Program-made: the position numbers and the translations under genes
The notes under the pieces: generated by a model
Told to the model about the DNA's origin: nothing
Database searches by the model: none
Seen by the model: only the letters and a program-made list of their open reading frames with translations
Shown here: positions 18,973 through 31,442 of the stretch, piece by piece
Layout of the letters: every line of letters starts with the position of its first letter
Numbering within the stretch: the stretch's first letter is position 1
DNA from: Natrinema zhouii
GTDB lineage: Archaea; Halobacteriota; Halobacteria; Halobacteriales; Natrialbaceae
Length of the DNA: 64,000 nucleotides
Reading direction: 5' to 3'
Assembly (NCBI RefSeq): GCF_013456555.2
Contig: NZ_CP059154.1
Location: 2,728,001 to 2,792,000 of the forward strand

Positions 18973-19044
18973 GGGCCCATAGCTCAGTGGTAGAGTGCCT
19001 CCTTTGCAAGGAGGATGCCCAGGGTTCGAATCCCTGTGGGTCCA
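18973..19044 (+). tRNA. tRNA-Ala(TGC) in the 16S-23S spacer
   Basis: 72 nt. The acceptor GGGCCCA pairs with TGGGTCC plus discriminator A. The anticodon arm CCTCC-TTTGCAA-GGAGG gives TGC. This is the standard haloarchaeal rRNA spacer tRNA. It has no downstream 3'-end hairpin element, unlike the isolated tRNAs in this window. Confidence 0.97.
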
Positions 19045-19276
19045 TGGCTCGTACTGATCATCGAATCGTGCCCCTTAAGTGGGAGACGGCGCGATGATTG
19101 AGTACGACAGAACCGATGCACCACCCCGTGCAAACGTGGGTGGGAAGGGTCAATGCATGCCGCGTCTACGGCGTGCAGATGAGACCGTGTGTACGTGTAG
19201 TCCAGGCGTCCACTGGACCCGTTCCCGGGTCACTCTTGAATTACAACTGCAGGTTGCAATTCAGATCCGATGAACG

Positions 19277-22195
<2,919 letters not shown>

Positions 22196-22273
22196 CATTA
22201 CATCGCATTGGATCCGTGACGCGAGAACGGGTCCGGACGTAAACTGGACTACACATACACACGGTTTGAGACA

Positions 22274-22319
22274 CACCACCGATATTGGTATGACAGCGGT
22301 TCGATTCCGTTGATCGGCG
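22274..22319 (+). promoter_or_regulatory. tRNA-like processing element before 5S copy 1
   Basis: CCGAT near 22279 can pair with ATCGG near 22313, and GCGGTTCGATTCCGTT forms a T-arm-like hairpin, giving an acceptor-plus-T-arm mini-tRNA directly abutting the 5S start. In Haloferax a tRNA-like element before 5S is cut by tRNase Z to make the 5S 5' end; this is its evident counterpart. Confidence 0.7.
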
Positions 22320-22441
22320 TTAGGGCGGCCACAGCGGCGAGGTCCCTCCCGTACCCATCCCGAACACGGAAGATAAGCTCGCCAGCGTTACGGTGAGTAC
22401 TGGAGTGCGCGAGCCTCTGGGAAATTCGTTTCGCCGCCTCC
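22320..22441 (+). rRNA. rrf: 5S ribosomal RNA, copy 1
   Basis: 122 nt. TTAGGGCGGCCACAGCGG at the 5' end pairs with the 3' CGCCGCCTCC. The conserved core CCCGTACCCATCCCGAACAC and GTACTGGAGTGCGCGAGCC are present. It differs from copy 2 at several positions, including a paired change in the terminal stem. Confidence 0.95.
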
Positions 22442-22461
22442 ACTCATATCGACCAATTCGG

Positions 22462-22510
22462 TCGAGTTACCGATCGTGGTCTGACGGCGGTTCGATTCCG
22501 CCGATCGGCA
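22462..22510 (+). promoter_or_regulatory. tRNA-like processing element before 5S copy 2
   Basis: ACCGATCGTGGTCTGACGGC then GGTTCGATTCCGCCGATCGG: CCGATC pairs with GATCGG, and GGCGG-TTCGATT-CCGCC is a perfect T-arm. It repeats the element before copy 1 and keeps better pairing, so leader and 5S were duplicated together as one unit of about 190 bp. Confidence 0.7.
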
Positions 22511-22632
22511 TTACAGCGGCCACAGTGGCGAGGTACCTCCCGTACCCATCCCGAACACGGAAGATAAGCTCGCCTACGTTTCGATCAGTACTGGAGTGCG
22601 CGAGCCTCTGGGAAATTCGATTCGCCGCTCCC
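22511..22632 (+). rRNA. rrf: 5S ribosomal RNA, copy 2
   Basis: 122 nt. TTACAGCGGCCACAGTGG pairs with the 3' CGCCGCTCCC. The terminal G-C pair of copy 1 (GGCGGC/GCCGCC) is an A-T pair here (AGCGGC/GCCGCT), a compensatory change suggesting both copies are under selection. The second 5S ends about 16 nt before the operon terminator. Confidence 0.95.
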
Positions 22633-22645
22633 ATTCATACCAACA

Positions 22646-22682
22646 CCCACACAGCAACTGCTGTGTGGGTTTTTGCTTTTTT
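22646..22682 (+). terminator. rRNA operon terminator hairpin
   Basis: ACCCACACAGCA and TGCTGTGTGGGT form a near-perfect 12-bp stem with a tiny loop, followed by TTTTTGCTTTTTT. It closes the rRNA operon and faces the converging RNase J gene. Confidence 0.85.
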
Positions 22683-22750
22683 AACACGATGACGTCGCTA
22701 CTCGCTATTCGAAATCTGTAAAGAAAGAAAATAGCCGCAGCAGCGGTCGC

Positions 22751-24097
22751 TTAGACCAGCTGGATGACGTTCCCGTTCGAGGTAACGTGGAGATCGCGAC
22801 CGAGCTTGTATCCTTGATTGGAGGCGAGGTCGACGTATCCCGAGAAGCCGCTCATGTTCTGGTGGGCCGGGATGACGTGCTCGGGCTGCAGTGCATCGAG
22901 CATCTCGTAGTGACCCTCTTGACAGAGGTGGCCCGAGACGTGGACGTCGTCGTAGATGCGTGCGCCCTGCATGCGGAGTAGCTTTTCGGCTTGGTAGCGC
23001 TGGCCTTCGTTCGTCGGCTCCGGAATCACGCGGGCGGAGAAGACGACTTTGTCACCGTCCTCCAGTTCGTACGGCGTTTCGCCACGGCCCATTCGGGTGA
23101 GCGTCGCTCGAGGCTCGCCTTGATGGCCGGTGACGACGGGCAGGAAGTTCTCCTTGCCTTCGTTCATGATGCGTTCAAACGTCTGCTCGATGGACTGGCG
23201 GTAGCCGACCATCTCGACGTCGGAGGGGAAGTCGATCCCGATCTGTTTTGCGGTCCCGGAGTAGGTCTCCATCGAGCGGCCGAGGAGGATCGGCGTGCGA
23301 TCGATATCTCGAGCGAATTCGATGAGGGATTTCACGCGGGCGATGTGACTCGAGAAGGTGGTGGCGACGATACCGCCGTCGTAGTCCTCCATGCTGTAGA
23401 GGACGTCCCGGAGGTGTTCGCGCGCGACGTTCTCGGAGGGGGTCCGCCCCTTCTTGTTCGCGTTGGTACAGTCTTCGATGTAGGCGAGGACGCCCTCGCC
23501 TTCGCGGCCGATCTCGCGGAAGCGCTCCATGTCGATCGGGTCGCCGATGACTGGCGTGTGGTCCATCCGTTTGTCGAGCCCGTAGACGACTGCGCCTTCG
23601 GGCGTGTGGAGGACGGGATTGATCGCCTGGACGATCGAGTGCGTGACGTTGACGAACTCCAGTTCGACTGCTCCGGAGTCGCCGATCGACATCGTCTCGC
23701 CGGCGTCCATCTTGACGAGTTCGTTCTCGGTGTTGAACTTCCCTTCCTCCTCGAGTTCGCCTTTGACCAGTTCGAGCGTGAACGGCGTCGCGACGATGGG
23801 TGCGTCGTAACGGTGTGCGAGTTTACTGATCGCACCGATGTGGTCGAGGTGGCCGTGGGTGGGGACGATCGCTTTGACGTCTCCCTCGAGGTCGCTCATG
23901 ACCCGGTCGTCCGGGATGGCTCCCATATCGATCAGGTCGAGGCTGTGCATTCCTTCGGTTCGGATGTTGTCGTGAATAAGGACCTTCGACAGGTTCAGTC
24001 CCATGTCGAAGATCACGATGTCGTCGCCCGCGCGGACAGCCGTCATCTGTCGACCGACTTCTTCGTAACCGCCGATTGTCGCAATTTCAATTTCCAT
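22751..24097 (-). CDS. rnj: Ribonuclease J (archaeal, beta-CASP family)
   Basis: 448 aa. A 5'-to-3' exoribonuclease with a metallo-beta-lactamase/beta-CASP fold. The zinc motif [11 protein letters not shown] (HxHxDH) is at about residues 80-90, FVNVTHSI at 148 and YIEDCTN at 208 are later metal or active-site regions, [12 protein letters not shown] at 245 is beta-CASP, and the C-terminal [15 protein letters not shown] and [12 protein letters not shown] close the site. Length matches archaeal RNase J. It removes decay intermediates and may mature rRNA; it converges on the rRNA operon. Confidence 0.95.
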   Translation of the reverse strand: MEIEIATIGGYEEVGRQMTAVRAGDDIVIFDMGLNLSKVLIHDNIRTEGMHSLDLIDMGAIPDDRVMSDLEGDVKAIVPTHGHLDHIGAISKLAHRYDAPIVATPFTLELVKGELEEEGKFNTENELVKMDAGETMSIGDSGAVELEFVNVTHSIVQAINPVLHTPEGAVVYGLDKRMDHTPVIGDPIDMERFREIGREGEGVLAYIEDCTNANKKGRTPSENVAREHLRDVLYSMEDYDGGIVATTFSSHIARVKSLIEFARDIDRTPILLGRSMETYSGTAKQIGIDFPSDVEMVGYRQSIEQTFERIMNEGKENFLPVVTGHQGEPRATLTRMGRGETPYELEDGDKVVFSARVIPEPTNEGQRYQAEKLLRMQGARIYDDVHVSGHLCQEGHYEMLDALQPEHVIPAHQNMSGFSGYVDLASNQGYKLGRDLHVTSNGNVIQLV

Positions 24098-24854
24098 TGT
24101 TAGTAGGGCCGATCATAGCAGTCCTGTGGCCAGTCGTGCAGCCAGAATGGCTGCTGGGACGGATGTCCTGCAACGCGAGCATGGCTTCGATCACGTCCTC
24201 GGTGGTTCGAATCGAAGGCTCAGTCCCAACTGTGCCAGGGACAGCGCCTATTTCGGTTAGTGAATCAACGACTCTCCCGACGTAAGTAGTTCTGGGTTTT
24301 GGGGTCGAAGCGACGCAATTGGGTGGGATCGAGTGGAACAGTGGCCGCTTTCACTTGATGAAAACACCGATCGAGAGGATGATCGGCGGTTCTGTATCGA
24401 TGGATCGGTTCAGAGCAAACGTGGTGACCCCAGGCGGGAGTCAACCGCGAGAGTGGTACTCGTCGGTCTGTCGATGCGTGTACGGCCCATAGGTGCTGGA
24501 TCCGGCACGGTTGCTCGAGTCGGCGAAACTCGAGTCGTGGCGGTAATTGAGACTGTTAGTGCCAACCTTTCACACTGACAGCCATCTATCCCCGCCATCT
24601 CAGCCCGGAACGGCAGCACGGGTGATCGGGACGAAAATTGCTAGCGAAGTCTCAAACACGGAGGCGAACGAGGCCAGTTCTGGCGAGAAGCTGTCTATCG
24701 ATGACGCTATCTCGACAGGAGCTACTGTCACACATCCGGTCACAGCGGCTGGTGTCGCGGGATCAGCGACGGGTTCTGTTATCCACTGGTCTCTGTCCCT
24801 GTCAGTGGGTGTGACTCGGTAATCGGGACGACTATTGCCGGCGGGTGGGTAGTG
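24098..24854. other. Intergenic region, no gene seen
   Basis: About 750 bp. Short frames of 80-90 codons exist on both strands but have no recognisable motif, promoter or halophilic composition. The right part (24590-24820) is repetitive in ACAGGAGCTACTGTCACA-like and GGGATCAGCGACGGG-like words and may be decayed sequence. The RNase J promoter should lie at 24100-24150. Confidence 0.5.
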
Positions 24855-25130
24855 TTATTCGTCGATATACTGTTGTTCCCATTCTCGGCGCTGCTCGATA
24901 GTCTGCTGGCCACGATTACTGATCTCGTAGTAGTTTGTTCGCCGGTCGAGCTGTCCCTTCTCGACGAGGTCTTTGTTGACTAGTGTATCGAGATTCGGAT
25001 ACAACCGACCGTGATTAATCTCGCTGTTGTAGTATGTCTCGACTTCGTCTTTTACGTCTTGACCGGAGGGCTGATCGGCCCCTGCGATCACGTACAGAAG
25101 GTCTCGCTGAAACCCTGTCAGATCGTCCAT
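24855..25130 (-). CDS. PadR-family transcription regulator
   Basis: 91 aa from the ATG at 25130, which gives MDDLTGFQRDLLYVIAGADQ like its paralogue at 63377-63652. The winged helix reads INHGRLYPNLDTLVNKDLVEKGQLDRRTNYYEISNRG, the PadR core with the wing residues RRTNYY. An upstream in-frame start would add 25 residues lacking conservation. Small PadR proteins dimerise and repress nearby or distant genes. The ligand and target are unknown. Confidence 0.88.
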   Translation of the reverse strand: MDDLTGFQRDLLYVIAGADQPSGQDVKDEVETYYNSEINHGRLYPNLDTLVNKDLVEKGQLDRRTNYYEISNRGQQTIEQRREWEQQYIDE

Positions 25131-25526
25131 TTTGTACTCAAGTGAACAAACGGGAACCCGGCTATTTGTTATCGATTTCGTATCAACTGTTCCGCATACG
25201 TTCACCGAAGCTAACTAAGTCAATCAGACTAATATCTCACGTTTCATTTCGTAAGGGCATGCTAAATCCGGTTATCTGGCCGCATGTACTGCCTGCCTTG
25301 ACCGTCATGTCGGTATCTGTTACTCTCCAAAGAAGTGAGAGTGCAGTTTACGGTTGCTCAAACGAAACGCTGCTACTCGAATTGATTGGGTGTCGCGGAT
25401 CGGCGTTGCTAACACGACAGTTTCGGTTACGTGGTGGCGACGGTACGCAGCTGTCGCTGGCCATCGTGTAGTGCGCTAAAAATGATAGTCGAATGTGAAA
25501 CGCGTTACCGAACGTGAAAAGCCGTA

Positions 25527-25721
25527 TTACAGGCGGGTGACGTTGGTGGCGCGGGGGCCCTTGGGGGCCTGTTCAATATCGAATTCGATGTCTGTGCCTT
25601 CTTCGAGGTCCGGACCGCCAACGTCTTCCATGTGGAAGAAAACGTCATCGTCTGCGTCGTCCGTCTCAATGAAACCGTAGCCGCCTGTGTCGTTGAAGAA
25701 ATCAACGTTTCCTTTCGCCAT
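25527..25721 (-). CDS. cspA: Cold-shock domain protein
   Basis: 64 aa. MAKGNVDFFNDTGGYGFIET includes the RNP1-like GYGFI and DDVFFHMEDV the RNP2-like VFFH motifs of the cold-shock domain, an OB fold that binds single-stranded nucleic acid. Acidic and typical of haloarchaea, where it is usually abundant. Residues that are basic in bacterial CspA are acidic or neutral, as in other halophilic versions. Confidence 0.95.
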   Translation of the reverse strand: MAKGNVDFFNDTGGYGFIETDDADDDVFFHMEDVGGPDLEEGTDIEFDIEQAPKGPRATNVTRL

Positions 25722-26177
25722 TGCATCTCAATCGAGTGCCGGGACACGTATAACAGTTGTGTTATGGATCGTCTGTCGAAACAAAAAGAGTTCAGACGCG
25801 AACTCAGTGATAAACTGCCTGTGACGGTGAAAACAGCAAATCTAGCTTTTCTACAAATCTGATATGTTGACACTGGCACTCCCGAACCAGTGCCCCCTCG
25901 AGACGGGACACGAGCCGGATCGAGACCGTTTCGAGAGCGCTTATCACGTGGATAAACGGACCAGAACCGACGGATCTCGTCCAGAACGCTCGAACCCGAT
26001 CAACTGTTCGCCTGGAATCGATTGCGAACCGTCGACGATGTCCTCGTCTGAAGCACGTTGCTGGAAGCCGATCGTGGCCGGTTGCTGCCCAGCAGGAATA
26101 CTATGTGCGGACCGTGATCTCCCTCGAGGCGTACTGGAATAGTATCGTTTAGGTGGATCCGATGAATACGCCGCGCT
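25722..26177. other. Intergenic region, no gene seen
   Basis: Holds the divergent upstream regions of cspA and the transporter gene. The frames present here (about 60-90 codons) lack recognisable motifs. An A+T-rich stretch at 25740-25790 is a likely cspA promoter region. Confidence 0.5.
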
Positions 26178-26903
26178 ATGAGCCGGACACAGTCCCGCGG
26201 TGGACCGACGATCGCGCAGGTCGCGCTGATCGGTCTCTTCGTCGCGGCGCTCGTCACCGCACAGTTAACCGCGTCGAAGGTCCTCGCGTTCGAACTCCCG
26301 GTCGCGCTCCCGGTTACGGGGGCACAACTCGCATTGCCCGGGGCGGCGCTCGCGTACGCGCTGACGTTCCTCGCGAGCGACTGCTACACTGAGCTGTACG
26401 GCCGCCGCGCGGCCCAGATCGTCGTCAACGTGGGCTTCATCCTGAACTTCGTCGTCCTCGCGCTCGTCTGGTCGACGATTGCCGCGCCGGCCGCTCCCTC
26501 GAGCGTCGACGCCGGCGCGTTCGAGACGGCACTTGGCGCGTCGACGAACGTGGTCCTCGGGAGTCTGTTGGCCTACCTCGTGAGTCAGAACTGGGACGTG
26601 ATCGTCTTTCACCGAATTCGAGCGTACACCGGCGCCGAGAAACTCTGGCTCCGCAACATCGCGTCGACGGCGAGCAGTCAGGCGATCGACACCGTCATCT
26701 TCGTTTCAGTCGCGTTCGCCGTCGCACCCGCACTCCTCGGTGTGGGTGCCGTTCTCCCGACCGACGTCATTCTCTCGTTGATGGTCGGCCAGTACCTGCT
26801 GAAACTCGCAATTGCCTTCCTCGACACACCGATCGTCTACGCGATCGTCTCGCTCGTTCGCTCGCGTGAGGGACTCACTGCTGAGGAGACGTACGCCGCC
26901 TGA
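26178..26903 (+). CDS. Queuosine-precursor transporter (YhhQ/VUT family)
   Basis: 241 aa with about six to seven hydrophobic helices. Signatures are TAQLTASKVLAFELP, FLASDCYTELYGRRAAQIVV and LWLRNIASTASSQAIDTVIFV, including the polar DCYTE and SQxxDT residues typical of the family. In bacteria these import queuosine precursors; in archaea a 7-deazaguanine used for archaeosine is the likely cargo. It ends before an M29 peptidase with which it has no obvious link. Confidence 0.9.
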   Translation: MSRTQSRGGPTIAQVALIGLFVAALVTAQLTASKVLAFELPVALPVTGAQLALPGAALAYALTFLASDCYTELYGRRAAQIVVNVGFILNFVVLALVWSTIAAPAAPSSVDAGAFETALGASTNVVLGSLLAYLVSQNWDVIVFHRIRAYTGAEKLWLRNIASTASSQAIDTVIFVSVAFAVAPALLGVGAVLPTDVILSLMVGQYLLKLAIAFLDTPIVYAIVSLVRSREGLTAEETYAA

Positions 26904-26987
26904 TTTTCGGCGAATTTCTTCGCTCGTCACGCTGGTGTGTCTCCCGTTTCAGTGGCTACTATAGTCGCCCGCTCGAGAGGGGTGTGT

Positions 26988-28082
26988 ATGGACGAACGCG
27001 TACGCGAACACGCCGAGGTGCTGGTCGACTGGAGCGCTCGCGTCGAAGCGGGCGACAACGTCGTCTGTTCGGTCGGACCGGACGCCCACGAGCTGGCGGT
27101 CGCCGTCGCCGAGAAACTCGGCGAGCGGGGCGCGAACCTGCTGGCGACCTACGGCTCGGGCGAGGTCACGCGGGCCTATCTCCGGGCCCACGACGGAGAC
27201 TTCGACGCGGACCCGGCCCACGAACGCGCGCTGGTCGAGAACGCCGACGTCTATCTCTCGCTCGGCGGCGGGCGAAACACGAGTGCGACGGCCGACGTCT
27301 CCGGCGACCAGCGACGGGCGTACAACAATGCCAGAAACGGGATCCGCGAAACTCGACTGGGAACTCGCTGGGTCTCGACGGTCCACCCAACGCGCTCGCT
27401 GGCCCAGCAGGCCAACATGGCCTACGAGGAGTATCAGGACTTCGCGTACGACGCCATCCTCCGGGACTGGGAGTCGCTGGCCGAAGAGATGGCTCAGTTG
27501 AAAGAACTGCTCGACGAGGGAAGCGAGGTGCGACTCGTCTCGAGGGGGACCAACCTGACAATGAGAATCGAGGGGCGGACGGCAGTCAACAGCGCTGCTT
27601 CGGTCGCCTACGACTCGCACAACCTGCCCAGCGGCGAGGTCTTCACCGCGCCCTCTGCGACCGAAGGCGAGGTGACCTTCGACGTCCCCATGACGCTACG
27701 GGGGGAGTCCGTCCGAAACGTGCGCCTCGAGTTCGCCGATGGCGAGGTCGTCGACTACGACGCCGACCAGGGCGAGGACGTGATCGGCGAGATTCTCGCG
27801 ACCGACGACGGAGCGCGCCGGCTGGGCGAACTCGGGATCGGCATGAATCGCGGTATCGACCGCTACACGGACAACATCCTCTTCGACGAGAAGATGGGGG
27901 ATACCGTCCATCTCGCGCTCGGCCGGGCCTACGACGCCTGTCTCCCCGACGGCGAGTCCGGCAACGAGTCGGCGGTCCACGTCGATCTGATCACCGACGT
28001 GAGCGAGGACTCCCGCCTCGAGATCGATGGCGACGTGATTCAACGAAACGGATCCTTCGCGTTCGAGGACGACGATACCTGA
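26988..28082 (+). CDS. M29-family aminopeptidase
   Basis: 364 aa from the ATG at 26988; an earlier in-frame start adds 17 poorly conserved residues. Family features are NVVCSVGPDAHELAVAVAEK near the start, STVHPTRSLAQQANM, LVSRGTNLTMRIEGR, HNLPSGEVFTAPSATEGEV with the metal-binding PSGEVFTAP segment, and GELGIGMNRGIDR. These dimetal aminopeptidases remove N-terminal residues from peptides in the cytoplasm. Confidence 0.9.
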   Translation: MDERVREHAEVLVDWSARVEAGDNVVCSVGPDAHELAVAVAEKLGERGANLLATYGSGEVTRAYLRAHDGDFDADPAHERALVENADVYLSLGGGRNTSATADVSGDQRRAYNNARNGIRETRLGTRWVSTVHPTRSLAQQANMAYEEYQDFAYDAILRDWESLAEEMAQLKELLDEGSEVRLVSRGTNLTMRIEGRTAVNSAASVAYDSHNLPSGEVFTAPSATEGEVTFDVPMTLRGESVRNVRLEFADGEVVDYDADQGEDVIGEILATDDGARRLGELGIGMNRGIDRYTDNILFDEKMGDTVHLALGRAYDACLPDGESGNESAVHVDLITDVSEDSRLEIDGDVIQRNGSFAFEDDDT

Positions 28083-28509
28083 CCGTACGAGAATCTGGGT
28101 TCGGAGCGTCGGTGGAGATTTTTGCGCGAGCGAACGACGTGAGCGATCGGAAAACGGTCCAACTGGGACGTGTTCACACTCGCGTCACTCCTCGATCAGC
28201 GGTAAGCACCGTTTACGAATCGGCGGCGACTCCGTTGTCCATGCGAAGACGTCTCATACTAATACGTATGCTCACCTTCATCACAAGTACCGCCAGGCCG
28301 GTGGCGGCTAGTAACCGGTTAGGGCGCAAACACGTCCTGAAATCGATCCATCAACAGTATCTGTCCCGCCCTGCCGGAGGCGGTAGTGTGCTGTCGGCAA
28401 CGGCGATACGGTGTCTCCCTCCCGGTGTAATCCGGTCGCCGTCGTCGGCAGGATATCCGGCGGTCACCGTTTTCGTCACGTTCTCGAGTCTCGATCCCGA
28501 AGGTCGACC
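28083..28509. other. Intergenic region, no gene seen
   Basis: No convincing gene. It contains GCGAGCGAACGACGTGAGCG near 28124, a small haloarchaeal REP-like palindrome, and an ACTAATACGTATGC stretch near 28258 that could be part of a promoter. The frame of the downstream DUF309 gene extends back into it, but only weakly. Confidence 0.5.
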
Positions 28510-29124
28510 ATGCGCGATCGGCTTCGGGCGGGCGTCGCGATCTTCAACAGTGGCCACTACCACGCCGCCCACGACGCCTGGGAGGACCGCTGGCTCGAGC
28601 TCGAGGCCGGGAGCAACGACGAGCGGCTGCTTCACGGCCTCATTCAGTACAGCGGCGCGGTGTACCACGCCCGCGAGCGAAACTGGGAGGGCGCCGTCGG
28701 GCTCGCCGAGAGCGCCGGCGAATACCTCGCGGGGCTGCCCGCCGACTACCGTGACCTTCGGCTCGAGCCGATTCAATCGGCTTTATCTCGAATCGCGGCC
28801 GATCCCGAACGTCTCGAGCGGCGGCCGCCGAGACGGATCGAACACGAGGGGACCACACCGACGCTAGCGGATCTCGGGTTCGAACCGACCGCGATCGCCG
28901 CGGTCGTCCTCGCCGAGGAGTTCGGCTACGACGAGGAACCGGTCGAACGGGCTCGAACGTACGCACAGCAGGATCTCGAGGCCGGCGCGGACGACAGCGT
29001 CTTCATCACGCTGCTGTTCGACTTCGTCCGCGAGGACGAGAATCGCGGGATCATCTCCCAGCGACTCACTGACCACGTCGGCCGGCGGAAAGCTCGCGAG
29101 GAGGATGTGGAAGGGTTGTTCTGA
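28510..29124 (+). CDS. DUF309 family protein
   Basis: 204 aa from ATG 28510. MRDRLRAGVAIFNSGHYHAAHDAWEDRW is the DUF309 signature: a helical hairpin with HxxxHxxWE residues that may form a metal or ligand site. LLHGLIQYSGAVYHARERNW follows. The C-terminal 90 residues (PTLADLGFEPTAIAAVVLAEEFGYDEEPVERA) are a haloarchaeal extension. Function unknown. Confidence 0.88.
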   Translation: MRDRLRAGVAIFNSGHYHAAHDAWEDRWLELEAGSNDERLLHGLIQYSGAVYHARERNWEGAVGLAESAGEYLAGLPADYRDLRLEPIQSALSRIAADPERLERRPPRRIEHEGTTPTLADLGFEPTAIAAVVLAEEFGYDEEPVERARTYAQQDLEAGADDSVFITLLFDFVREDENRGIISQRLTDHVGRRKAREEDVEGLF

Positions 29125-29182
29125 TCAGGCATCCTCGAGCGCGGTCGATTCGGGAGTTCGGCGCTCCCTCTTTTACGGACTC

Positions 29183-29854
29183 CTAAAACTGCTCGAGGCC
29201 GGTCTGCTCGGCGTCAGCGAGCACCTGCTCGCAGGTCGACCACGAGTCCCGCGCGAACGGGGGGAGTTCGCGGTGCTCGGTGACGTAGGACGCGAGAAAC
29301 TCGCGAGTGGTCGAATCGCCCGGATAGCCGCTGCCGATCGGCCCGTACTCGTCGGCGAAGCCGGCGATGTGCGCGTCGCGTTCGACCTTGGCGATGATGC
29401 TGGCCGCGCCGACGAGCGGTGAGTCGTCGTCGGCCCCGTGACGCGCGTCGACGGAGAGGTCCTCGAGCGGGCACGCGGCGGTGACTCGGCGGGCGAATCG
29501 GTCGGCGTCGGTGTCGCAGGCGTCACAGAGTCCCGAAACGGGACTGCTCGAGTCAGCGTCGCGCTCGAGACCATCGATTGCCGCTTCGATCGCCTCGGCG
29601 TGGGCCGCGACCGCGAGCGAGTTCATATCGGTCTCGGGATCGTCGATCCGCGCCGGCGTGATCTCGGCGACGCCGATCGCGAGCCGATCGTCGCTGCGCA
29701 GGGTCGCCGCCAGCTCCTCGCGTCGCTCGGGAGAGAGCCGCTTCGAGTCCCTGATGCCGTCGGGGAGCACGCTGGGCTCCTCGCAGTGGACGGCCGCGGC
29801 GAACATCGATCCCAGCACGGGACCCTTGCCGGCCTCGTCGACGCCGAATGGCAT
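29183..29854 (-). CDS. rnhB: Ribonuclease HII
   Basis: 223 aa. Cuts RNA in RNA-DNA hybrids and at misincorporated ribonucleotides. MPFGVDEAGKGPVLGSMFAAAV holds the catalytic DEAGKG (the family shows DEAGRG or DEAGKG). DSKRLSPERREELA and ARHGADDDSPLVGAASIIAKVERDAHIAG supply the later catalytic acidic residues and the SIIAKVxRD motif. It lies 53 bp downstream of Pus10 on the same strand, so the two may be co-transcribed. Confidence 0.95.
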   Translation of the reverse strand: MPFGVDEAGKGPVLGSMFAAAVHCEEPSVLPDGIRDSKRLSPERREELAATLRSDDRLAIGVAEITPARIDDPETDMNSLAVAAHAEAIEAAIDGLERDADSSSPVSGLCDACDTDADRFARRVTAACPLEDLSVDARHGADDDSPLVGAASIIAKVERDAHIAGFADEYGPIGSGYPGDSTTREFLASYVTEHRELPPFARDSWSTCEQVLADAEQTGLEQF

Positions 29855-29907
29855 ACGCTGCCGGTCGGTCGCGGAGCGGAAAATCGTTGCGACTCGCGAG
29901 GATCGAT

Positions 29908-31287
29908 TCAGTTAGCCGTCTCTGCCGTCTCTTCCTCGCGATCTACTCGCGGCTCGTCCAGGAAGAACTCCTCGAACTCGAACGGCTCGTCTTCACCTTC
30001 CACGCTGGTCACGTCCAGCGCCGTCACCTCGGCGTCGGTCTCGAGCAGGCCCGCCAGACTCGGCTCGGTTCGACCGTCGTCGCTGCTGATGAGCTCCTTC
30101 ACGTAGAGGCCGCCCTCGCCGTGGATTCGGACCTCGGCCTCGGCCGACGATCGCAGATCGCCGTCGATGTCGTAAACCGTCCGCTCGCGGGTCAGCCCCG
30201 CCCGCCGGTGGTCGACTCGCTCCGGCGTGTACTGGTCGACGGTCGTTCCCTCGAGTTCGGCGAGCGCCGTTTCGAAGGCGTCCTCGTCGACCGGCTCCGC
30301 GAACTCAACGTCGGCCCGGTACCGCTTGCTCGCGTCGTGTTCCTTGACGCGCTCGACCATCTCGTGGGTCGCCAGCCGGAGGCCCTCGACCTCGACGCTC
30401 CCGTCGGCGGCCGCGTTGATCGCCGCCTCGAGCGTCTCGGGATCGGGGTCGCGCACGCGGGGTCGTTTCACCTCGAGGACGAACGGCCGCCCGCCCTCGA
30501 GCATGCGGGCGTCGACGTCCTCGCGGCCCGCGCCGTGGAAGGTGCCCTCGCCGCCGTCCATCGCATCGACGACGTGGGGGCGGACGACCTGTTCGACGCT
30601 GGTGTCGTACAGGTAGCCTGACCCGCCGCAGTAGTCACAGGGTTCCTCGCCGTCGTCGCCGAGCTGGATGCCGCTGCCGCCACACTCCCGGCACGGCCAC
30701 TCCGTCTGGGGGATGTCCCGCTCGAGCTTGCGGTAGCGGCCGTAGACGAACGCGGGGTTGATCTGGACGTCGACGGCGTGGCTCGTGACGGTGCCCGACT
30801 CGAGGGTCTCGCGCGGGTCGAACCCCTCGAGGTCGACGATAGCGAGCACGTCGGGCCGGTCGAAGTCGACCTCGGTTTCGGTCTTCGCGCCGACGCGCCG
30901 GCCGACCTCCCGGTTGATCTCGCGCTTCATCGATTCGCCGACGTCCGGCTCGAGGCCGGCGTCCTCCCGGAGCAGCCGTTCGTTCTCCTCGACCAGCGGC
31001 GGAATGCGGCTGCCGACCTGGTAGGTGGCGAACTCACACCCCTCGAGGGCGTCGACGATCGCGTCGGCGATGGCGTCGAACGTCCCACAGTAGCCCTCGC
31101 AGACCCAGCAGTCCGCGGGGTCGGTCGGATCGAAGTCCTCGTCGTCGGCCAGCGCGACCGTCGTGCGCAGCGCTCGGCCGCGCTCGCCGTTGGTCAGCCC
31201 GAAACTCCGCTCGGCGAAGGGCCGTCCGAGACAGGAGTCGCAGACGGTGCCCGTCGCCAGCAACGCGCGGGCGTCTTCCGTGATCAT
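29908..31287 (-). CDS. pus10: tRNA pseudouridine synthase Pus10 (positions 54/55)
   Basis: 459 aa from ATG 31287. The N-terminal zinc-binding THUMP-containing region has CDSCLGRPFAERSFGLTNGERG and CWVCEGYCGTF, two CxxC pairs. The catalytic domain has FHGAGREDVDARMLEGGRPF with the catalytic aspartate in AGREDVDARM and FVLEVKRPRVRD. A CRECGGSGIQLGDDGEEPCDYCGGSGY zinc-ribbon insertion with four CxxC-like groups is visible at about 218-245. It makes pseudouridine at tRNA positions 54 and 55. TrmY, which methylates pseudouridine 54, is encoded 3.3 kb away. Confidence 0.95.
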   Translation of the reverse strand: MITEDARALLATGTVCDSCLGRPFAERSFGLTNGERGRALRTTVALADDEDFDPTDPADCWVCEGYCGTFDAIADAIVDALEGCEFATYQVGSRIPPLVEENERLLREDAGLEPDVGESMKREINREVGRRVGAKTETEVDFDRPDVLAIVDLEGFDPRETLESGTVTSHAVDVQINPAFVYGRYRKLERDIPQTEWPCRECGGSGIQLGDDGEEPCDYCGGSGYLYDTSVEQVVRPHVVDAMDGGEGTFHGAGREDVDARMLEGGRPFVLEVKRPRVRDPDPETLEAAINAAADGSVEVEGLRLATHEMVERVKEHDASKRYRADVEFAEPVDEDAFETALAELEGTTVDQYTPERVDHRRAGLTRERTVYDIDGDLRSSAEAEVRIHGEGGLYVKELISSDDGRTEPSLAGLLETDAEVTALDVTSVEGEDEPFEFEEFFLDEPRVDREEETAETAN

Positions 31288-31442
31288 GTCTCGAGAGTCG
31301 GGGGGCCGCGGGTAACACGTTTTCCCTTCGCCGGGACTCGCGCCTCGATTGCGACTGTGCACACCACGGGACCGCCCACAGTGGCTCGAACGTGCCGGCC
31401 GTCGGCCCGGAGGTTCAAATGGGTCGGGTCCAATTCTCGGTT

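Noticed and set aside
22393..22692. 99-codon frame across both 5S genes
   Set aside because: Lies entirely in rRNA and leader sequence.
22991..24103. 370-codon plus-strand frame opposite RNase J
   Set aside because: Mirror frame of a gene with complete RNase J motifs; no domain of its own.
24547..24822. 91-codon frame in the gap after RNase J
   Set aside because: No motif, Thr/Ser/Val repeats only, no conserved start context.
26984..28867. 627-codon Arg-rich plus-strand frame over the M29 peptidase gene
   Set aside because: Extremely Arg-rich translation is typical of an out-of-frame reading in this genome; the peptidase frame has family motifs.
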